A DNA stretch of 64,000 nucleotides from Roseiarcus sp963748545. Its GTDB lineage: Bacteria; Pseudomonadota; Alphaproteobacteria; Rhizobiales; Beijerinckiaceae. The stretch is from NCBI GenBank assembly GCA_963748545.1, contig CAVVJO010000031.1:124001-188000 (forward strand). The letters run 5' to 3'. Position numbers and translations under genes: made by a program. The notes under the pieces were generated by a model that did no database searches, was not told the origin of the DNA, and worked only from the letters and a program-made list of their open reading frames with translations. How positions within the stretch are numbered: position 1 is the first letter of the stretch; each line of letters opens with the position of its first letter. This document shows positions 1 through 9,738 of the stretch, one piece after another.

Positions 1-317
1 ACCAATTCCAGCAGGCGCTTCGCCAGCAGAAGGGTCGGCTTGCCAATCCGGCAGGAAACCTCGTTGTGCGACACATCGACCGAGCTCCGTTCGATTTGAT
101 GAAGCAGGGTGCGGAGCACGACCTCGATCGCGCTGACTTCTTCGTCTAGCGTTCCAAATCCCTCGATTGCGCGCGCTCGCTCAAGATATTCCTGGGCCCC
201 AAGCGGTGTGGTCGAACTGATTTCGGGAAGCGCCTCGATAGCCTCGATGCCCCCGTCCTGAGTTGCGGATTCCACGATCGCATGCGCCGTCTCCCTGGAG
301 TCGTCCGTTCCTCGCAC
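1..317 (-). CDS. Hypothetical protein, N-terminal part only (runs off left edge)
   Basis: An open frame reads from a GTG at 317 to the left edge, about 105 codons without a stop. A GGAAGGA ribosome binding sequence lies about 6 bases upstream of the GTG, which is why this start was chosen; the frame is closed by a TGA further upstream. The visible protein is acidic and helical-looking (for example EYLERARAIEGFGTLDEE and EVVLRTLLHQIERSSVD), with no motif I recognise. It is separated by about 165 bases from the end of the reductase gene to its right and may be downstream of that operon. Function unknown; that it is a real gene is an inference from frame length and ribosome binding site. Confidence 0.4.
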   Translation of the reverse strand, partial: MRGTDDSRETAHAIVESATQDGGIEAIEALPEISSTTPLGAQEYLERARAIEGFGTLDEEVSAIEVVLRTLLHQIERSSVDVSHNEVSCRIGKPTLLLAKRLLEL

Positions 318-483
318 TGCCGGTCCTTCCGAAAAGTCCTTCCCTCTTTCAGTGGCGGAGGAAGGGAAAATCGACGACGCCGTCGACGGGGTTGCGCAAG
401 CGTGCTGCGCCCCATAGCGGGCGCTCGGGGTCAGAGTCGCTTCAACGCCAGGGATCGAGCCGATCGGTTATCCACACGTAGTC

Positions 484-1224
484 TTAGTTGATCATAAATC
501 CGCCGCAGACCGGCAACTCCACGCCGGTGATGAAACTTGCTTCTTGCGAAGCCAGGAAACAGACGGCGTTGGCGATGTCCTCCGGCCGCCCCATACGATT
601 CAGCGGCATGGCCTTAAGCCAACCCTCCTTGATCGAAGGCGCGACGCCGTTGAGCATATCCGTTTCGATGACGCCGGGCTCGATAGCGTTTACAGTAATG
701 TTATATCGCCCCAATTCCTTGGCCAATGTTTTTGTAAACCCAAGTAGACCAGCTTTCGCCGCGGCATAATTGGCCTGACCTACGTTTCCATAAGCTGATG
801 TGGATGAAAGATTGATAATCCGACCAGACTTTTTCTCGCGCATAAGAGGCACGGTGGCGCTGGTTAGTAAAAACGTTCCAGTCAGGTTTACGTCAAGGAC
901 CCGCTGCCACTGATCCAACGACATTTTATGGAAGATAGCGTCGATGGTTATGCCGGCATTGTTGACGAGGATGTCGACGGTCTCAAATCTATGCGTCGTT
1001 TCAGCGATCGCTTGGCTCACGGAGTCCTTGCTGCTGATATCGCAGGACAGCGCCAGACTTCTCTTTCCGGAGGGGTCAACGGATTTTGCGCACGCAACGG
1101 CTGCGGTCTTGTCGATGTCAAGAATGACCACGCGACACCCTTCATCCAGCAGCTTTTTCGCGGCAGCGGCGCCAATCCCGCGTCCGGCCCCGCTGATGAG
1201 AGCGACTTCATTGTGGAATCTCAT
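484..1224 (-). CDS. SDR-family 3-oxoacyl/acetoacetyl-CoA reductase-like oxidoreductase
   Basis: Classical short-chain dehydrogenase of 246 residues. The NAD(P) motif GAGRGIG lies near residue 12, NNAG near residue 90, and the catalytic Ser...YAAAK set near residues 140-160; the C-terminal PVCGGFMIN tail is usual for FabG/PhaB-like enzymes. The likely reaction is interconversion of a beta-hydroxy and a beta-keto acyl compound. The start chosen is the ATG at 1222-1224, preceded by GGAGGGG with good spacing, rather than the longer frame beginning at 1266. It is the last gene of a five-gene minus-strand operon, 71 bases after the hydroxyacyl-CoA dehydrogenase, so it probably acts on the same beta-hydroxy or beta-keto substrate. 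Family assignment is firm; the substrate is inferred. Confidence 0.85.
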   Translation of the reverse strand: MRFHNEVALISGAGRGIGAAAAKKLLDEGCRVVILDIDKTAAVACAKSVDPSGKRSLALSCDISSKDSVSQAIAETTHRFETVDILVNNAGITIDAIFHKMSLDQWQRVLDVNLTGTFLLTSATVPLMREKKSGRIINLSSTSAYGNVGQANYAAAKAGLLGFTKTLAKELGRYNITVNAIEPGVIETDMLNGVAPSIKEGWLKAMPLNRMGRPEDIANAVCFLASQEASFITGVELPVCGGFMIN

Positions 1225-1295
1225 AGCCCGCCCCTCCGGCATTATGGGTAACTCACGCACGAGCATTCCCGAGCGCGGCGCAGCGCTTCGCGCCG

Positions 1296-2161
1296 TTACG
1301 CGTTCGTGTAGTCGTAAAATCCACTGCCAGACTTCACGCCGAGCTTACCCTGCGCGACGTAACGCTTGAGGAGGTCGCGCACTTCGACGGGAAGGCCCGG
1401 CCGTTCGGCCGCGTAATGGTCTTCGATGTCGAGGACCACATCGAGACCGACCTGGTCCATGAGCCGGAAAGGGGAAGCCTCAGTGCCGAGCACCTCCCGA
1501 AACAGCGCATCGACGTCCTCCGGTGTGGCGACGCCCTCGGCGACGACTTGAATCGTTTCGCGTTTGATGGCGGCCCATACGCGATTGAAGATCAGCCCCG
1601 TGCTTTCCTTCATCGCGACGTACGGCACGAACCCCCAACGGGGCAGGACCTCCTTCAGGAAGCCGATATAGGCCTCATCCGTCTTCCCGCAGGTCATCAA
1701 CTCGACGGAGCGTAGCTTCGGCAGGTAGAAATGCATGTTCAGCACGCGTTCGGGCCGAGTGACCTTGCCGATCATCTCGCTCGATTTATACGAAGACGAA
1801 TTGGTGGCGAGGATGGCGCCGGGGGCCGCGAGCTGGTCGAGTTCTCCAAAAAGACTTGTTTTTAGATCCGGTTTCTCTGCGACCGCCTCGATCACAAGCC
1901 ATGCATCCTTCACCGCGGAGCGGAGATCGGGAGCTATGACGACTCGACCGGGAGTTCCGCCGGGAACGGTCCTGGAAACGTCTCGACCATGTCGCGGGCA
2001 TAGGCGGCGCCTTCTTCGGCGACGCGTGCGTTGCTGTCGTAGCCGCGGACTTCTGCGCCTCGGGCGGAAAACTTTGTTGCGAGTCGTCGACCCATTGTTC
2101 CCATGCCAATCACAGAGATCGGTTGAGAATCCAACTGCTGGAGTTCCGGGAGCTTGACCAT
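1296..2161 (-). CDS. 3-hydroxyacyl-CoA dehydrogenase-like protein, reading frame broken near 1945
   Basis: The N-terminal 70 residues carry a Rossmann NAD-binding start (VIGMGTMG, residues 17-24). The C-terminal 210 residues carry VIEAVAEK, the ATNSSS stretch and an HCDH C-terminal domain with the helical segment ESTGLIFNRVWAAIKRE. The two parts lie in different frames and meet at about 1937-1955, where the first frame stops at TAG. One missing or two extra bases would restore a protein of about 288 residues, the usual size for 3-hydroxybutyryl-CoA or L-carnitine dehydrogenase-type enzymes. The ATG at 2161 has AAGGG upstream. It sits between the BKACE gene and the SDR gene in the operon. Given many similar breaks in the window, a sequence error is likelier than true loss. 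The substrate could be a CoA ester or a free beta-hydroxy acid. Confidence 0.75.
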
Positions 2162-2241
2162 TTTCGTGCCCTTTGCGTTATGTCGGCCGACTTGGGGGTG
2201 GCTGAGCAATTCCTGCCTCGACGAGGTTTCCAAGGCCCTCC

Positions 2242-3180
2242 TCAGGGAAGGGGCGAGGCGTTCCTCAGGCTCAGTATGCTCCGGGCTTCCGCGGAAGTCG
2301 CCGGCTCCAGATCCAGTTCGGCCATGATCCGCCCCATCTTGGCGACCATTTCGGCATTGTTTTTCGCCAATTTGCCCTTGCTCAGATAGAGGTTGTCTTC
2401 CATGCCCACGCGCACGTGCCCGCCCAGGATCAGCGCCAGCGTCGCATCGGGAAATTCGGCTTTGCCGGCCCCAATGACCGACCAGTTGTAACGGTCTTTG
2501 CCGAACAGCCGATCTGCGGTCTGATGCATGGTGATGATGTCGTAGGGGCTCGAGCCGATGCCGCCGAGGATGCCGGTCACGAATTGCATGGTGATGGGCG
2601 GCTTCACGACGCCGGCCTGGAGCAGATAGGCGATGTTGTGGAGATGCCCGACATCGTAGGCTTCGAGCTCGGGCTTCGTTCCATTTTCGTCCATGATGCG
2701 GCACATCGCTTCCATGGATTTGAAGGTGTTCTGGAACACGAAGTCCCGGCTGGACTCCAGAAACTGCTCTTCCCAGGGGAACTGGAACGCCTTCAGCTTA
2801 TTGGCCAGCGGGAACATGCCCCAATTCATCGACCCTGTGTTCATCGAGGCCAGTTCGGGCTTGAACGCCGGAACCACCGCGAGACGTTCCTCGACGGACA
2901 TTCCGGCGCCACCGCCCGTGGTGATGCAGATGATGACGTCGTCGTTCTTCGCCCTGATCCCCTCAACGATCCGGCGATAGAGGCTGAGATCGGACGATGG
3001 CTGGCCTGTCTCCGGGTTGCGGGCGTGGATATGCACGATGGCCGCCCCGGCGTCGGCTGCTTCCACGGCGTTTTCAACGATCTGCCCTGGGGTGATCGGA
3101 AGATACGGCGTCATGCTGGGCAGATGAATTGCGCCGGTGATCGCACAGCTGATCACTCTTTTGTTGGATACTGCAGGCAT
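2242..3180 (-). CDS. BKACE family (DUF849) beta-keto acid cleavage enzyme
   Basis: A 312-residue TIM-barrel protein of the 3-keto-5-aminohexanoate cleavage (Kce)/BKACE family. It shows the N-terminal SCAITGAIHLPSMTPYLP signature, the metal-binding HIHAR motif near residue 50, the CITTGGG strand and the GHVRVGMEDNLYL motif near residue 260. Known members condense a beta-keto acid with acetyl-CoA to give acetoacetate and a new acyl-CoA, using a divalent metal. The ATG at 3180 has AAGGAAC upstream. It follows the AtoE-type transporter by 83 bases and precedes the dehydrogenase, so it likely takes a beta-keto acid formed from an imported hydroxy or keto acid. The exact substrate cannot be read from the sequence. 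Confidence 0.85.
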   Translation of the reverse strand: MPAVSNKRVISCAITGAIHLPSMTPYLPITPGQIVENAVEAADAGAAIVHIHARNPETGQPSSDLSLYRRIVEGIRAKNDDVIICITTGGGAGMSVEERLAVVPAFKPELASMNTGSMNWGMFPLANKLKAFQFPWEEQFLESSRDFVFQNTFKSMEAMCRIMDENGTKPELEAYDVGHLHNIAYLLQAGVVKPPITMQFVTGILGGIGSSPYDIITMHQTADRLFGKDRYNWSVIGAGKAEFPDATLALILGGHVRVGMEDNLYLSKGKLAKNNAEMVAKMGRIMAELDLEPATSAEARSILSLRNASPLP

Positions 3181-3263
3181 CTCTGGTGTTCCTTGTGGAT
3201 CTTGGCGTTCCGACGCAGGGGTCGGGCGGCGTCTTCGCGAACGACCCTCGGTTTGGCAGGGGA

Positions 3264-4652
3264 TCAAAGTCCGTTCGGGAAGAGCAGAAACGCGATCGTC
3301 GAGATGATTCCCGCGTAAAGCCAGATCAAGAACGTATAGGGCAGGATATCCTGGAACCGCACCTTGAATGCGCCCAGGACCGGCAGCGCCCAGAACGGCT
3401 GGATGTTGTTCGCCCACTGGGCGCCGGTGCTGTAGGCGTTGATCGTCTGCGCGACCGACACGCCCAGCTGTTGCCCTGCGGGCAGAAGGTAGGGCGCCTC
3501 GATCACGAATTTCGAACCGCCCGACGGGACGAAGAAATCCATCACGCCTGTGTACAAGAAGACAATCCAGGAAAACGTCCCCGGCGTCGAGATCGATACG
3601 AACCAATGCGTGATGGTGCCGGCCAAGCCCGAATTGCTGATGACGCCGAACAGGCCGGCATACATCGGGAACTGAACCATGACGCCGAAGGTCGTGCCGA
3701 CGCCCTTCTTGACGGAGGCCGTGAAGCTGCGCGGCGACCCATGCAAAAGCAGCGAAAGGCCAAGGAAGGCGAAATTGATCGAATTGAGATCCAGTTTGCC
3801 AAAGCCCTTTGTGTAAATGTAATTCCCAACCCAGAACAGCATGCCGATCGCCAGCAGACTCTGAAGGATTCGTGATCGGTCCCAGCGTTCGGCAGGCCGC
3901 AGGGTCTTGACGTCTTCCTCAGGGAGAACCGCGGTGAATTCTTTGAACGTGTCGTCGTCCATTTCGACCGAATGCGCCTTCTTCGGCATGAGGAGGACAG
4001 CCAGGATAGGAATGGTCAAATACATAAAGAGCTGAAGGGAAAGCAGGAAAGGCGACAGCGCGGTTTGCGTGAGCGGGATGACGCCGATAATTTTCTCCAT
4101 AAAGTTCCCGGGAGTGGCGACCACCAGAGGCGCGGACTGCGACGGGCCGTTACACATGATGTTGACCAGGCCGTAAGTCAGAGCGGCGATGAACGGGTAA
4201 TGGATCCCGAGGCCACGCTTGCGGATGGCGAGCTCCCGGCCCATGACCATGCAAAACATCAGGCCGACGCCCCAGTAAATCCAGGCGACGACGCCGCCGA
4301 CCAGGCAAAACAAGACGATGGATCCCGCGCGCGTCTTGGGCGTGTCGATCACCGCGACGATGAAACGATTGACCAGCTTGAAATCGGCAATGACAAAGCC
4401 GGTAATCATCAGGATGCATAGCTGCATGGCAAAGGTAAGCAGGAGCCAAAAACTCCCTGCGTAAAAATTGATGAGGTCAAAGATACCAAATTTTGTCAGG
4501 CAAAGCGCCATGACAAATACGATGACCGTCAGGACAAGGACAAACACCATAGAGTCTGGAACCCAGTTTAAGCTCCACTCGGTAAATTTGTCTATTATGC
4601 CTGCAGTTCTAGGCGATGGCTTAACATTGAGGTCTGACGTCACGTTCGTCAT
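3264..4652 (-). CDS. atoE: Short-chain fatty acid transporter, AtoE family
   Basis: A 462-residue polytopic inner-membrane protein with about ten to twelve hydrophobic segments. The opening (FTEWSLNWVPDSMVFVLVLT) and internal motifs such as PSGGSKFVIEAPYLLPA and NAYSTGAQWANNIQPFWALP match the TIGR00366/AtoE family of short-chain fatty acid (acetoacetate, butyrate) carriers. The ATG is preceded by GGGAGG at a 5-base gap. It lies 50 bases after the thiolase stop and is the second gene of the operon. Its presence suggests the pathway substrate is a small carboxylate taken up from outside. The family is clear; the actual cargo is inferred. Confidence 0.85.
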   Translation of the reverse strand: MTNVTSDLNVKPSPRTAGIIDKFTEWSLNWVPDSMVFVLVLTVIVFVMALCLTKFGIFDLINFYAGSFWLLLTFAMQLCILMITGFVIADFKLVNRFIVAVIDTPKTRAGSIVLFCLVGGVVAWIYWGVGLMFCMVMGRELAIRKRGLGIHYPFIAALTYGLVNIMCNGPSQSAPLVVATPGNFMEKIIGVIPLTQTALSPFLLSLQLFMYLTIPILAVLLMPKKAHSVEMDDDTFKEFTAVLPEEDVKTLRPAERWDRSRILQSLLAIGMLFWVGNYIYTKGFGKLDLNSINFAFLGLSLLLHGSPRSFTASVKKGVGTTFGVMVQFPMYAGLFGVISNSGLAGTITHWFVSISTPGTFSWIVFLYTGVMDFFVPSGGSKFVIEAPYLLPAGQQLGVSVAQTINAYSTGAQWANNIQPFWALPVLGAFKVRFQDILPYTFLIWLYAGIISTIAFLLFPNGL

Positions 4653-4702
4653 ATGATCCTCCCAAGGATCTTTGGTTTTACATTCAGGGTTTTCTCTGGC
4701 CG

Positions 4703-5914
4703 CTAGATGTTCTCGACCAGCATCGCAATGCCTTGTCCGCCGCCGATGCAGAGGCTGGCGACGCCGTAGCGACCGCCGCGCCGCTTCAACTCATGGATGA
4801 GCGTCGTGAGGATTCGCGCGCCGCTCGAGCCCAGCGCATGGCCGAGGGCGATGGCGCCGCCGTTGACATTGACGCGGGCGTAGAGCCGCGAGCCCGGAAG
4901 CATGTCGAGGTCCTTGAGCACGCCGAGCGACTGCGCGGCGAAGGCCTCGTTGATTTCGAACAGATCGATGTCTTCGAGGGCGAGGCCGGCCCGGCTGAGG
5001 ACAGAGCGGATCGCCGTCACCGGACCCAGTCCCATGACGCTGGGATCCAGCCCCGTCACCGCATGCTGGAGAACGCGGACCAGCGGCCTGACCCCGATCT
5101 CCCGGGATTTGGCCTCTCCCATCACGACCACCGCGGAGGCGCCGTCGTTCATGCCGGAGGCGTTCCCGGGCGTGACGGTTCCGCCTTTCCGGAACGCGGG
5201 ATTGAGTTTCGCCAATCCTTCCGGCGTCGCATTCTCCTTGGGATATTCGTCTTGTTCGAAAAGCACCCTGTTCTTGCGGTCGACGACCTCGACCGCCACG
5301 ATTTCATCCTTGAACCGTCCCGCAGCGATCGCCGCGCACGCCTTCCTCTGGCTGTCGAGGGCGAAGGCGTCCTGCTGTTCCCGCGAGATCGCCTGCCGGT
5401 CGGCGATGTTTTCGGCGGTGAGCCCCATATTGAGGCCGGGATAGAGAGAGGGCGGTTGAACGCGCGTCACCGCCCGGGTGAAGGCGTCGTATACGGTCTG
5501 CTCTCCGAGGCGAAAGCCTTCGTAGCGGACCGAGGGCGGCAGGTAGTAGAGGCCGCGCGACATGCTCTCGACGCCCCCCGCGACGGCAATGGAGCAGGCT
5601 CCGGTCTGGATCTCGAGGACCGCCAGACGCAACGCCTGCAATCCCGACCCGCACTGCATGTCGACCGTAAAGGCTGGCGTCGCCTCGGGGAGCCCGGCGA
5701 GCAGCGCGCTCACCCTGGCGATATTGGGCGCCTCGGCGTTCGAGAGAACATGGCCCAGGACGACCCGGTCCACCTGTTCGGGCGCAAGCGCAGAACGGGC
5801 GACCGCTTCCTTGATGACGATCGCCGCCAGCTGGTCGGGGGGGACTGTTTTCAAGGTTCCCAAGTAGGAACCGACCGCTGTGCGGGCCGCGCTCGTGATG
5901 ACGCAGTGTTCCAC
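4703..5914 (-). CDS. Acetyl-CoA acetyltransferase (thiolase)
   Basis: A 403-residue thiolase with all three active-site regions: the nucleophilic cysteine in MQCGSGLQAL near residue 90, the histidine in GGAIALGHALGSSGAR near residue 353, and the second cysteine in LCIGGGQG near residue 383. FEINEAFAAQ is the standard thiolase motif. It cleaves 3-ketoacyl-CoA with CoA, or condenses two acyl-CoAs. The start chosen is the GTG at 5914, preceded by AAGAAGG at 8 bases and beginning EHCVITSAARTAVG as thiolases usually do; a longer frame from 5983 is possible. First gene of the five-gene operon, transcribed away from the GntR regulator. It would process the acetoacetyl-type product made by the BKACE enzyme, once activated. 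Confidence 0.9.
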   Translation of the reverse strand: MEHCVITSAARTAVGSYLGTLKTVPPDQLAAIVIKEAVARSALAPEQVDRVVLGHVLSNAEAPNIARVSALLAGLPEATPAFTVDMQCGSGLQALRLAVLEIQTGACSIAVAGGVESMSRGLYYLPPSVRYEGFRLGEQTVYDAFTRAVTRVQPPSLYPGLNMGLTAENIADRQAISREQQDAFALDSQRKACAAIAAGRFKDEIVAVEVVDRKNRVLFEQDEYPKENATPEGLAKLNPAFRKGGTVTPGNASGMNDGASAVVVMGEAKSREIGVRPLVRVLQHAVTGLDPSVMGLGPVTAIRSVLSRAGLALEDIDLFEINEAFAAQSLGVLKDLDMLPGSRLYARVNVNGGAIALGHALGSSGARILTTLIHELKRRGGRYGVASLCIGGGQGIAMLVENI

Positions 5915-6035
5915 TTCCGTCGCCTTCTTGTGTCCAGCCGGACACCGCTCTTCTCCAAAGTCGCCCGGCCATTCCTCTGGCAAAGCCGGCTATCGGAGGC
6001 CTGATCGGTGATTGCGGGCGAGCAGCGGTTGCTCA

Positions 6036-6110
6036 TCTGTGATCACGCCTTGTGATCACACCTTGGCGCACGATGTGTCAAGGCGTGTGATCTCATTTCG
6101 TGATCACAAT
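6036..6110. promoter_or_regulatory. Operator array between thiolase operon and GntR regulator
   Basis: Repeated TGTGATCAC-type sequences are clustered here: TGTGATCAC at 6038-6046, the perfect palindrome TGTGATCACA at 6051-6060, TGTGATC at 6086-6092 and GTGATCACA at 6100-6108. CCTTG (6061-6065) and CAAGG (6079-6083) form another inverted pair between them. The array sits in the 290-base divergent region between the thiolase start and the regulator start, as expected for a GntR/FadR-type autoregulated operator. That the neighbouring regulator binds here is inferred from position and symmetry. Confidence 0.6.
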
Positions 6111-6204
6111 TGCCGTTTTGCAACCAAAGGATTAGTCTGATACCCGCCTCGCAGCCTCGGGCGAGCCGACCCCGGAGAGCTTGGGCGACGGAAAAGGACC
6201 AGTG

Positions 6205-6918
6205 ATGTCTGAAAGGTTGATCGCGCTTGACGATTCTTCGCTTTCGGACCGGGTTTATGGGGCCCTCAGGCTGGCGTTGCTGAGGGGCAGGTTCATGCCC
6301 GGCGAAACCCTGTCGCTGAGGAGTCTGGCGGCGTCCCTGGGAACAAGCCCGATGCCGGTGCGGGGCGCCGTACAAAGGCTGATCGCAGAAAGAGCGCTCG
6401 TCCAGACCGCCAGCCGGGCGATCATGGTCGCGCCGTTCACCTATGAAAGCTTCAAGGACCTGATGCGGATTCGCATGGAGCTCGAGGGCTTTGCTGCGGA
6501 ACGCGCCTGTATGTCGAAGGACCCGGGCTTGGTGGACCGACTGAAGGGCTTTAACCGGGCCATGCTCGAGGCGGCCGAAAGACACGACGTCGAGGCGGCC
6601 TTGGCCGCCAATTACGCGTTCCATTTTGGCGTATACGAGGCCGCCGGACTTCCTCAGCTTACCGACATGATCACAAATCTGTGGCTGAGAGCAGGGCCTT
6701 ACCTGGCCGCGGTTCAACGGCAGCCCCGGGCTTCTGAAATCTTGTCGACAAATAGTTTCAAGATTCAGGATCGAGTGATTGAGGCGATCCGGACGCGTAA
6801 TCGTAAGGCGGCGCGCTTCTCTTTGGCCATGGATTTACGGTTCGCATTCGCGTGGTTTACAAAGAACTACGATTTTTCGGATAATAGACTTGGCGGGCCG
6901 ATTCGGCGGACAGGATAG
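6205..6918 (+). CDS. GntR family transcriptional regulator, FCD (FadR/VanR-type) subgroup
   Basis: A 237-residue protein with an N-terminal winged helix-turn-helix (DRVYGALRLALLRGRFMPGE..LSLRSLAASLGTSPMPVRGAVQRL, residues 12-60) and a C-terminal all-helical FCD ligand domain. The ATG at 6205 has AAAAGGA upstream; a TTG at 6181 is a weaker alternative. It is divergent from the beta-keto acid operon and probably controls it through the TGTGATCAC array. In many FCD proteins a metal site is built from an Asp and three His; here FHFGVYEA keeps one His, but the usual later EH position reads IQD and the first Asp reads Asn. The metal site therefore looks reduced, and ligand binding may be metal-free. 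That last point is inference from motif comparison by eye. Confidence 0.85.
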   Translation: MSERLIALDDSSLSDRVYGALRLALLRGRFMPGETLSLRSLAASLGTSPMPVRGAVQRLIAERALVQTASRAIMVAPFTYESFKDLMRIRMELEGFAAERACMSKDPGLVDRLKGFNRAMLEAAERHDVEAALAANYAFHFGVYEAAGLPQLTDMITNLWLRAGPYLAAVQRQPRASEILSTNSFKIQDRVIEAIRTRNRKAARFSLAMDLRFAFAWFTKNYDFSDNRLGGPIRRTG

Positions 6919-7052
6919 AAGATCGAGCCGACTTGAGACTTGATGGCTCTGCCTCGTCCATCGACGGGTCCCGATTTCGCGACAGACTGCGGACTTACTG
7001 GCTATTGTAACTCTCGGCTCCGGAAATACATAGGGTCAAAGCAACAGATCCG

Positions 7053-7766
7053 GTGAACATCATGCAAAACCTTATCAGGAGATCGGAAGATCGAGGCTCG
7101 GCCAACTTCGGCTGGCTCGACAGCAAGCACAGCTTTTCCTTCGGCGGCTACTATGACCCGCAGTTCATGGGCTTCGGACCGTTGCGGGTGATCAACGAGG
7201 ACCGCGTGGCGCCGGGCGGGGGGTTTCCGACCCACCCTCACCGCGACATGGAGATCATCACCTATCCGCTGGCGGGGGCCCTCGAGCACAAGGACAGCAC
7301 GGGCGAACATTCAGTGATCCGGCCGGGCGACGTGCAGCGCATGTCCGCAGGCACGGGCGTGCGCCACAGCGAATTCAACGCGAGCCAGACCGATCCCGTC
7401 CGCTTCCTGCAGATCTGGATCATCCCGGAACGGGAGGGGCTGCGGCCCGGCTATGAGGAGAAGACCTTCGCGGAGGAGGAAAAGCGCGGCAAGCTGCGCC
7501 TGATCGGCTCGCGCGACGGACGCGACGGCTCGCTCACCATTCATCAGGACGTCGATCTTTACGCGACGAGGCTCGAACGCGGCGAGCGCGCCTCGCTCGC
7601 GCTGCGCGGCGGGCGGGGCGTTTGGGTCCAGGTGGCGGACGGGGCGCTCTCCGTCAACGGCGAGGAAGTCCACGCCGGAGACGGAATTGCGATCGCCGCG
7701 GCCGGGGAAGTCGTCATCGAGGGCCGCGAGCGGACCGAAGCGCTGGTCTTCGATATGACGCTATAG
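7053..7766 (+). CDS. Pirin family protein (YhhW/quercetinase-like)
   Basis: A bicupin of about 237 residues. The N-terminal cupin has the pirin signature THPHRDMEIITYPLAGALEHKDS near residues 55-80 and HSEFNAS near residue 106, which supply the metal-binding histidines and glutamate. The C-terminal cupin ends with VFDMTL. Known relatives bind Fe or Ni; some open quercetin, others act as redox-sensing cofactors. The frame begins with a GTG at 7053, and an ATG at 7062 gives a protein three residues shorter; neither has a clear ribosome binding site. It appears monocistronic, between the GntR regulator and a hydrolase remnant. Confidence 0.85.
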   Translation: MNIMQNLIRRSEDRGSANFGWLDSKHSFSFGGYYDPQFMGFGPLRVINEDRVAPGGGFPTHPHRDMEIITYPLAGALEHKDSTGEHSVIRPGDVQRMSAGTGVRHSEFNASQTDPVRFLQIWIIPEREGLRPGYEEKTFAEEEKRGKLRLIGSRDGRDGSLTIHQDVDLYATRLERGERASLALRGGRGVWVQVADGALSVNGEEVHAGDGIAIAAAGEVVIEGRERTEALVFDMTL

Positions 7767-7827
7767 CGATTCGCGACCCGCGCCGGGCGGACCTTCGCCG
7801 GCGCGGCTTGACCGGCGGCTCGCCGCA

Positions 7828-8020
7828 GCCCTTCACGAAAGCCGGCAGATCCGGATTAAGGACGTCCGCATGGGTGGTGAGCATGCCATGCGGATAGCCC
7901 TGCTAGACCTTAAGGGTCCCGTTCTTCAGGAGCTTTGACCGATTTTAGCGAGGAATCGGCGATCGGCACGATCTGATCGTCGTCGCCGTGCATCACCGGG
8001 GTCGGGACCCACGGCGTCGG
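7828..8020 (-). pseudogene. Remnant of alpha/beta hydrolase (non-haem chloroperoxidase type), C-terminal end only
   Basis: Read on the minus strand this stretch gives VPTPVMHGDDDQIVPIADSS, then after a one-base shift LKNGTLKV, a TAG, and QGYPHGMLTTHADVLNPDL followed by PAFVKG. This is the last 60 residues of a chloroperoxidase-like alpha/beta hydrolase, including the catalytic Asp region (HGDDDQIVP) and the catalytic His (PHGM). A frameshift near 7929, an in-frame stop near 7905 and the lack of any upstream hydrolase sequence show it is broken. Unlike the other frame breaks in the window, the body of the gene is missing, so this is a genuine relic. The rest of 7767-8160 shows no gene. Confidence 0.7.
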
Positions 8021-8160
8021 TTTCGATGCGGCGGCTTGGACGCAGGGGCGGGGCATCCTTGGCGGACTGCGCCGCGCCTCCAGCCGCTTTACGGCGGTGA
8101 CGCCGCGGTGCTAGCCTGCTGGCATGTCAGCCTCGACGCAAAACGCCGGAGAGGGAGGGG

Positions 8161-9734
<1,574 letters not shown>

Positions 9735-9738
<4 letters not shown>

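Noticed and set aside
6919..7052. An additional small gene between the GntR regulator and the pirin
   Set aside because: No frame with a start and ribosome binding site is found in the 134 bases.
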